Below the pieces are notes generated by a model. It was given only the letters and a program-made list of their open reading frames with translations. It searched no databases and had not been told where the DNA came from. From Allochromatium tepidum (GTDB lineage Bacteria > Pseudomonadota > Gammaproteobacteria > Chromatiales > Chromatiaceae): a stretch of DNA of 64,000 nt. Below, one piece after another: positions 59,633 to 64,000 of the stretch. The stretch lies in assembly GCF_018409545.1 (NCBI RefSeq), contig NZ_AP024563.1:3030001-3094000 (forward strand), given 5' to 3'. The number at the start of each line of letters is the position of its first letter. Position 1 is the first letter of the stretch. The position numbers and the translations under genes are program-made.

Positions 59633-60415
59633 TCAGATCCTCGCCACCCGCTCGATCAGCGGCAGGGCCGTGAACAGGAAGTCGCCGATACGTGCCGTCA
59701 GACTCGGCAGCGTCAGCAGGATGATCAGAAAACCGGCGAGAATGGTGATCGGAAAACCGACGGCGAAGATGTTGAGCTGGGGCGCGGCGCGCGTCACCAC
59801 GCCCATGGCCAGATTGATCAGCAGCAGCGAGGCGACCGCCGGCAGCGCGATGAGCACGGCTCCGGCGAACATCTGACTGCCGAAGCTCGCGATGAACCAG
59901 AGATCCTCGTTGTCCGGACCGTCGAGTCCGATCGGAAAGGTCTCGAAGCTCCTGAGCAGCAGTTCGAACAGCACCAGATGCCCGTTCATCGCCAGGAAGA
60001 TCAGGGTGGCGATGATCGAGAGATACTGCGAGATCATCGGCACCTGCACCCCGCCGACCGGATCGACCGCCGAGGCGAAGCCCAGTCCCATCGAGAGCGC
60101 GATCGCCTCGCCGGCCTGATTGATCGCCGAGAACACCAGGGTCAGCACGAAGCCCATGCTGATGCCGATCAGCACCTGTTCGACCGCCACCACCAAGCCG
60201 CCGACACTGAGCGGATCGATCGCCGGCGGTGCGGGCAGTTGCGGCGCGATCATCCAGGCCAGCAGCAGCGCCAGCCCCAGACGCACGCGCGTATTGATCT
60301 GGCGCGCGCCGAAGACGGGCATCACCAGCAGCATGGCGCTGATGCGCACGAAGGGCCAGGCCAGCGAGACGGTCCAGCGCAGGATATCCGTGGCCTCGAG
60401 CGTGAGGGTCGACAT
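59633..60415 (-). CDS. fliR: Flagellar export gate protein FliR
   Basis: A 260-residue membrane protein of the FliPQR export gate with about six hydrophobic segments; conserved FVRISAMLLVMPVFGARQINTRVRLGLALLLAW at the start (two blocks) and LGFASAVDPVGGVQVPMISQYLSI in the middle. Three bases before flhB, 30 after fliQ. Confidence 0.95.
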   Translation of the reverse strand: MSTLTLEATDILRWTVSLAWPFVRISAMLLVMPVFGARQINTRVRLGLALLLAWMIAPQLPAPPAIDPLSVGGLVVAVEQVLIGISMGFVLTLVFSAINQAGEAIALSMGLGFASAVDPVGGVQVPMISQYLSIIATLIFLAMNGHLVLFELLLRSFETFPIGLDGPDNEDLWFIASFGSQMFAGAVLIALPAVASLLLINLAMGVVTRAAPQLNIFAVGFPITILAGFLIILLTLPSLTARIGDFLFTALPLIERVARI

Positions 60416-60445
60416 GGCGATGGCGGGCGAGCGGAACCGCGTGAC

Positions 60446-60715
60446 TCAACCGATCATGCCGGGGATGCTCTCGTAGAGCCGGGTGACATAGTCGGTGACG
60501 AGCGTGAGCATCCAGGGTCCGGCGATGATCAGCGCCGCCCCGACCCCGACCAGCTTGGGGATGAAGGTCAGCGTCATCTCCTGGATCTGGGTCGCGGCCT
60601 GGAACAGGCTGATGATCAGACCGATGATGAGACCTGCCAGCAGGGGCGGGGCGGACATCAGGATGATGACCTCGCCGGCCTCCTTGCCGACGTCCAGGAC
60701 CATTTCGGGTGTCAT
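60446..60715 (-). CDS. fliQ: Flagellar export gate protein FliQ
   Basis: An 89-residue two-helix protein (about 16-38 and 52-76) with the family blocks APPLLAGLIIGLIISLFQAATQIQE (two parts) and LTFIPKLVGVGAALIIAGPWML. Several copies join FliP and FliR in the export gate. ATG 60715 (MTPEMVLDVG) is the family-like start. A 126-base gap separates it from fliP. Confidence 0.95.
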   Translation of the reverse strand: MTPEMVLDVGKEAGEVIILMSAPPLLAGLIIGLIISLFQAATQIQEMTLTFIPKLVGVGAALIIAGPWMLTLVTDYVTRLYESIPGMIG

Positions 60716-60816
60716 CTCGGGTATTCCTCGTGTTGGGTGTGCGTTCGATGTGCGTCTTCTTTTTTCTCGGGTCACTCGTCATCGAACGGTTACTGACGAC
60801 CATGCAGGATCGGGGC

Positions 60817-60845
60817 CGAATAGCCCAGCCGTCGGTGACTGTCAA
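60817..60845 (-). promoter_or_regulatory. Possible internal promoter between fliP and fliQ
   Basis: On the minus strand TTGACA (60845-60840) and TATTCG (60822-60817) are 17 bases apart in the only sizeable gap of the fliM-flhB stretch. The fliP stop codon TGA lies inside the TTGACA. The -35 is perfect, the -10 is poor. A low-level promoter for fliQ-fliR-flhB is possible. Confidence 0.3.
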
Positions 60846-61591
60846 GTATAGAAGCTGCGCGCCAGGGTTCCGAGCAGCAGCGACCAGCCGTCGACCAGCA
60901 CGAACAGCATCAGCTTGAACGGCAGCGAGATGATCAGCGGCGAGAGCATCATCATACCCATGGACATCAGGACACTCGCGACCACCAGATCGATGATGAG
61001 AAAAGGGATCAGGATCAGGAACCCGATCTGGAAGGCCGTCTTCAGCTCGCTGACGACGAAAGACGGGATCAGCAGCGTCAGCGGAATGTCGTCCGGCGAC
61101 TCGAAGCCGTCGATCCCCCGGATGCCGGCGAAGAGCGCCAGATCCGACTCGCGCGTCTGGGCCAGCATGAAGGTTCGCAGCGGCTTGACGGCCTTGGCGA
61201 GCGCCTCCTCGGTGCCGAGCTGTTCTTCCATATAGGGCTGGATGGCGGTGTCGTAGATCTCCTGGAAGATCGGCGACATGACGAACAGGGTCAGGAACAG
61301 GGCCAGACCGAGCAGCACCTGGTTGGAGGGCGTCTGGGTCGTCCCCAGCCCCTGACGCAGGATGCCGAGCACGATGATGATGCGCGTGAAGGAGGTCATC
61401 ATGATCAGCGCCGACGGCAGCAGCGTCATCAGCGTCATGATGATCAGGATCTGGAGCGTGACCGAGTAGACCTGACCGCCGTCGGGCGCGGTCGTGACGG
61501 TCACGGCGTTCAGACCGCCGATCTGGGCCAGGACGAGGCCCGGCACGAGCAGTCCGGCCAGCACCAGTCCCCAGAGTGCGAGCCGTTTCAT
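60842..61591 (-). CDS. fliP: Flagellar export gate protein FliP
   Basis: A 249-residue FliP: cleavable signal peptide ([20 protein letters not shown] then LAQ), [39 protein letters not shown] (adjacent blocks) and the C-terminal [34 protein letters not shown] region. Core of the export gate pore. ATG 61591 overlaps the fliO stop (ATGA). Confidence 0.96.
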   Translation of the reverse strand: MKRLALWGLVLAGLLVPGLVLAQIGGLNAVTVTTAPDGGQVYSVTLQILIIMTLMTLLPSALIMMTSFTRIIIVLGILRQGLGTTQTPSNQVLLGLALFLTLFVMSPIFQEIYDTAIQPYMEEQLGTEEALAKAVKPLRTFMLAQTRESDLALFAGIRGIDGFESPDDIPLTLLIPSFVVSELKTAFQIGFLILIPFLIIDLVVASVLMSMGMMMLSPLIISLPFKLMLFVLVDGWSLLLGTLARSFYT

Positions 61592-62022
61592 CCGGGCTTT
61601 CCGCCGCGCTTGAAGCGTTCGAGCAGGCCGGCGAAGTCCCCGCTCCAGGGTTCGTCCTCCGGCGGCTCGATGGGCTGGGCGAGCGTGTGCAGATGCGTCA
61701 CGCCCGCCGCCGTCACGGCGATCAGGATCTGCTCGGCGCCGACCTGGACCAGCATCAGACGCTCGCGCGCGCCGATCGCGCGCACGGCCAGGATGCGGAT
61801 GGCGCCCAGTCCGGGAGTCGCCACGCCCGGAACCCGGCGCAGGAACCAGGCCAGGACGACGATGGCCAGGAGCACCAGCACCAGTCCGCCGACCAGTTGG
61901 CTCAGATAGCCGGTCGCCGGCGCGATGACCGGTGCCGGCGACTCGGCCCAGACGAGACCGGGCGCGAGCAGTGCCCACCAGGCGATCGACACTCCCGGAC
62001 GGACGCGCCGATGCATCCTCAC
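61588..62022 (-). CDS. fliO: Flagellar export accessory protein FliO
   Basis: A 144-residue bitopic membrane protein: N-terminal hydrophobic signal-like stretch ending WAESPA, one transmembrane helix about 42-62, then a FliO domain ([33 protein letters not shown] in two parts). It helps assemble FliP. GTG 62022 overlaps the fliN stop (GTGA); ATG 62016 two codons later is equally possible. Confidence 0.9.
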   Translation of the reverse strand: MRMHRRVRPGVSIAWWALLAPGLVWAESPAPVIAPATGYLSQLVGGLVLVLLAIVVLAWFLRRVPGVATPGLGAIRILAVRAIGARERLMLVQVGAEQILIAVTAAGVTHLHTLAQPIEPPEDEPWSGDFAGLLERFKRGGKPG

Positions 62023-62474
62023 CTCAGCTTACGCACCCGCTCGCTCGGGCTGATGACATCGGTCAGCCGAATGCCGAATTTCTCGTTGACCACCACCACC
62101 TCGCCATGCGCGATCAGGGTGCCGTTGACCAGCACGTCGAGCGGCTCGCCGGCCAGACGATCGAGCTCGACCACCGACCCCTGGTTGAGCTGCAGCAGAT
62201 TGCGGATCGGAATCCGGGTGCGTCCGATCTCCATGGCGATGGTCACGGGTACGTCCAGCACCATGTTGAGATTGATATCGGAGGCCGGTTCCGGACGGGT
62301 ACCGCTGAAATCCTCCGGACTCATGCGGCGGATGCCCTCCATGCCGGAATGCGTCTCTCCGCCCGGTTCGCGCTGTTCGCTCTCCTTCTGCTCCTCGAGT
62401 GCGGCGGCCCAGGCGTCGGCGATCGCCTCGTCCGGGTCGATCTCGCCCGGATTCGTAACGTTGTCGTTGCTCAT
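62019..62474 (-). CDS. fliN: Flagellar motor switch protein FliN
   Basis: A 151-residue C-ring protein: acidic N-terminal half and a SpoA domain at the C-terminus (about 70-151) with [30 protein letters not shown] and [27 protein letters not shown] 62474 has GGAGG eleven bases upstream; ATG 62492 would add six residues. Works with FliM and FliG to set the direction of rotation. Confidence 0.95.
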   Translation of the reverse strand: MSNDNVTNPGEIDPDEAIADAWAAALEEQKESEQREPGGETHSGMEGIRRMSPEDFSGTRPEPASDINLNMVLDVPVTIAMEIGRTRIPIRNLLQLNQGSVVELDRLAGEPLDVLVNGTLIAHGEVVVVNEKFGIRLTDVISPSERVRKLR

Positions 62475-62546
62475 CTTGCGTAAAACCTCCATCTGTCCAA
62501 GAGCGTCGGCGCCTATCCGCTATCGGAGCGCCCGCTACCGGATGAC

Positions 62547-63524
62547 TCAATGCTTGATCTGCTCCAGGATCTTGATGGCGTTGATGCCGTTGGAGACCCC
62601 GAACTTACCACGAAAGAGCGGGATGTCCTCGACGTTGAGGATGACGGTCTCGGGCAGGTCGACCGGAATGATGTCGCCGGGCTTGACTTCGAGCAGTTGC
62701 TCGACGGTCAGCGTCGCCTCGGTCAGCACCGAGCTGATCTCGACCTTCGCCAGCGGGATCTCCTCTTCCAGCGCCCGCTGCCAGCGCTGATCGACGCCGC
62801 TGCGATCGGATTGCAGCCCCGTGTCCAGCACCTCGCGGATCGGCTCGATCATCGAATAGGGGAAGGTGACGTGCATGTTGCCGCCGCCGCCTTCCAGTTC
62901 GATGTGAAAGTCGTTGATGACCACGATCTCGGTCGGGCTGACGATGTTGGCGAATTGCGGATTGACTTCGGCATTGATGAATTCGAAATCCAGGCGCATC
63001 ACCGGCTCCCAGGCCTTCTGCATGTCGCTGAAGGAGGTATCGAGCAGGTTCTTGATGACGCGCATCTCCATGGGCGTGAAGTCGCGGCCCTCGATGCGCG
63101 AATAATAGCGCCCGTCGCCGCCGAAGAAGTTGTCGACCAGACCGAAGACGAGCTTGGGATCGAAGACGAACAGCGCCGTGCCGTGCAGCGGATAGACGCG
63201 CACCAGGTTCAGACTGGTCGGCACATAGAGCGAATGCAGATACTCCGAGAACTTGGTCACGCGCGCACCGATGACCGAGATCTCGGAGGAACGGCGCAGC
63301 AGATTGAACAGGTGCACGCGCAGATAGCGCGCGAAACGCTCGTTGATCATGTCGAGCGTCGGCATCCGGCCGCGGACGATGCGATCCTGGGTCGCGAAAT
63401 CGTAGGGGCGCACCTGACCGTCCGGGGGAAAGGGATTGGAATCGGTATCGACGTCGCCGCTATCGACGCCATGCAGCAGGGCGTCGATCTCGTCTTGGCT
63501 GAGGATGTCGGATTGCTGTGCCAT
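62547..63524 (-). CDS. fliM: Flagellar motor switch protein FliM
   Basis: A 325-residue FliM: N-terminal CheY-P-binding peptide ILSQDEIDALLHG (residues 7-19), middle CheC-like domain with GGDGR in VDNFFGGDGRYYSRIEGRDFTPME, and a C-terminal SpoA domain ending near IKILEQIKH. It receives phosphorylated CheY at the switch. Eight bases after fliL; 54 bases or more before fliN. Confidence 0.97.
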   Translation of the reverse strand: MAQQSDILSQDEIDALLHGVDSGDVDTDSNPFPPDGQVRPYDFATQDRIVRGRMPTLDMINERFARYLRVHLFNLLRRSSEISVIGARVTKFSEYLHSLYVPTSLNLVRVYPLHGTALFVFDPKLVFGLVDNFFGGDGRYYSRIEGRDFTPMEMRVIKNLLDTSFSDMQKAWEPVMRLDFEFINAEVNPQFANIVSPTEIVVINDFHIELEGGGGNMHVTFPYSMIEPIREVLDTGLQSDRSGVDQRWQRALEEEIPLAKVEISSVLTEATLTVEQLLEVKPGDIIPVDLPETVILNVEDIPLFRGKFGVSNGINAIKILEQIKH

Positions 63525-63532
63525 CGCGCGGC

Positions 63533-64000
63533 CTATTGCATGATGAGCTCGTTGAAGAGCACGTCGCGGATGTCGGACGGCTCTCCGGAGCGCGCCAGCA
63601 GCCGCACCAGGGTCTGGCGCAGGGACTCGCGCAAGGTGTCCTTGCCCTCGGGCGTGTTGAGCGTGGCGAACTCCTGGACGGCCAGCAGCGTCAGGATGTC
63701 GTTGCGCAGCATCGGCATGTGCTTGTCCACGGCGGCGATCACCGCCGGGTTCGGCGTGGCGATGGTCAGACTGACACGCAGGAAGCGGACCGGTCCGCCG
63801 GGCGAGAGGTTGACGGTGAAACTCTCGAGCTTGTGGTAGATGAGCGGCCCGGCCACGGGTATCGCGGCCGTGCCCTCCTCGGTCTGTCCCGCGGGCGCGG
63901 CCTCGCTCGACGTCTCGGCGGAAGCGTCCGGCTCGTCGGCGGATTTGCCGTACCAGAGGAAATAATAGGCGGCGCCTCCGCCACCCGCGAGCAGCAGCAA
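63533..64000 (-). CDS. fliL: Flagellar basal-body-associated protein FliL (partial, N-terminus off the right edge)
   Basis: At least 155 residues, open to the right edge. A membrane helix at the visible start (LLLAGGGGAAYYFLWYGK) is followed by an acidic linker and the FliL periplasmic domain (ESFTVNLSPGGPVRFLRVSLTIAT, LRNDILTLLAVQEFATLNTPEGKDTLR, VLFNELIMQ). FliL supports stator function. First visible gene of the cluster; fliK or other genes would lie beyond. Confidence 0.93.
   Translation of the reverse strand: MLLLAGGGGAAYYFLWYGKSADEPDASAETSSEAAPAGQTEEGTAAIPVAGPLIYHKLESFTVNLSPGGPVRFLRVSLTIATPNPAVIAAVDKHMPMLRNDILTLLAVQEFATLNTPEGKDTLRESLRQTLVRLLARSGEPSDIRDVLFNELIMQ

Overview
The window looks like chromosomal DNA of a purple sulfur bacterium of the Chromatiaceae, close to Allochromatium. 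It is GC-rich. It carries an LH2-type antenna pair (pucBA) and a cytochrome c' nearly identical to the classic Allochromatium vinosum protein. The housekeeping synteny is gammaproteobacterial (fau-6S RNA-zapA-zapB-like/ygfB-pepP-ubiH-ubiI; rph-rdgB-yggS-proC-yggT-yggU; ftsY-ftsE-ftsX). This taxonomic call is an inference from gene content and remembered homologues; no search was run.

Layout. 1-4.7 kb: part of an Mrp-type cation/proton antiporter operon (fused mrpAB, mrpC, mrpD running off the left edge). 4.8-8.0 kb: ferrous iron uptake operon feoA-feoA-feoB-feoC behind Fur-like operators. 8.1-12 kb: small redox and regulatory genes, namely a YgbA-type protein behind an FNR-like box, a SLAC1/TDT channel, a DUF2892 membrane protein, a Crp/Fnr regulator, an exported protein, a thioredoxin and hypA. 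12.1-13.6 kb: a peptidase remnant, cytochrome c' and a convergent cytochrome b561. 13.7-16.1 kb: a tightly coupled queC-queD-queE operon for preQ0/queuosine synthesis, in which queD is a triple-domain fusion. 16.1-16.8 kb: pucBA with a strong promoter containing a PpsR/CrtJ-type motif. 16.8-17.9 kb: a scarred region with a transposase remnant and gene scraps. 17.9-20.3 kb: an orphan bcsC-like cellulose/exopolysaccharide export porin.

20.4-29.5 kb: ftsYEX, an EEP-family hydrolase, the rph-rdgB-yggS-proC-yggT-yggU operon and an abundant-type porin. 29.6-39.4 kb: rpiA, fau, 6S RNA, zapA, a zapB-like gene, ygfB, pepP, ubiH, ubiI, a pyrophosphate-dependent phosphofructokinase next to soluble pyrophosphatase, moaC and engB. 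39.4-45.8 kb: a truncated PAS sensor converging on two very large multidomain glycosyltransferases.

45.8-64 kb: a long polar-flagellum and chemotaxis cluster, all on the minus strand and transcribed in the order fliL-fliM-fliN-fliO-fliP-fliQ-fliR-flhB-flhA-flhF-fleN-fliA-cheY-cheZ-cheA-cheB-motC-motD-cheW-(Arg-rich repeat protein)-DUF2802. The order matches the Pseudomonas/Vibrio polar-flagellum arrangement, but the parC/parP pair usual between motD and cheW is missing and an (E/D)RRxx pentapeptide-repeat gene sits after cheW.

The observations most worth following are the triplicated QueD with one active site apparently split between domains 2 and 3, a shared acidic LL-type motif in CheA, CheZ and FliM, the Arg-rich pentad protein of the chemotaxis operon, the non-canonical start of ygfB, and the predicted Crp/Fnr and PpsR operators.
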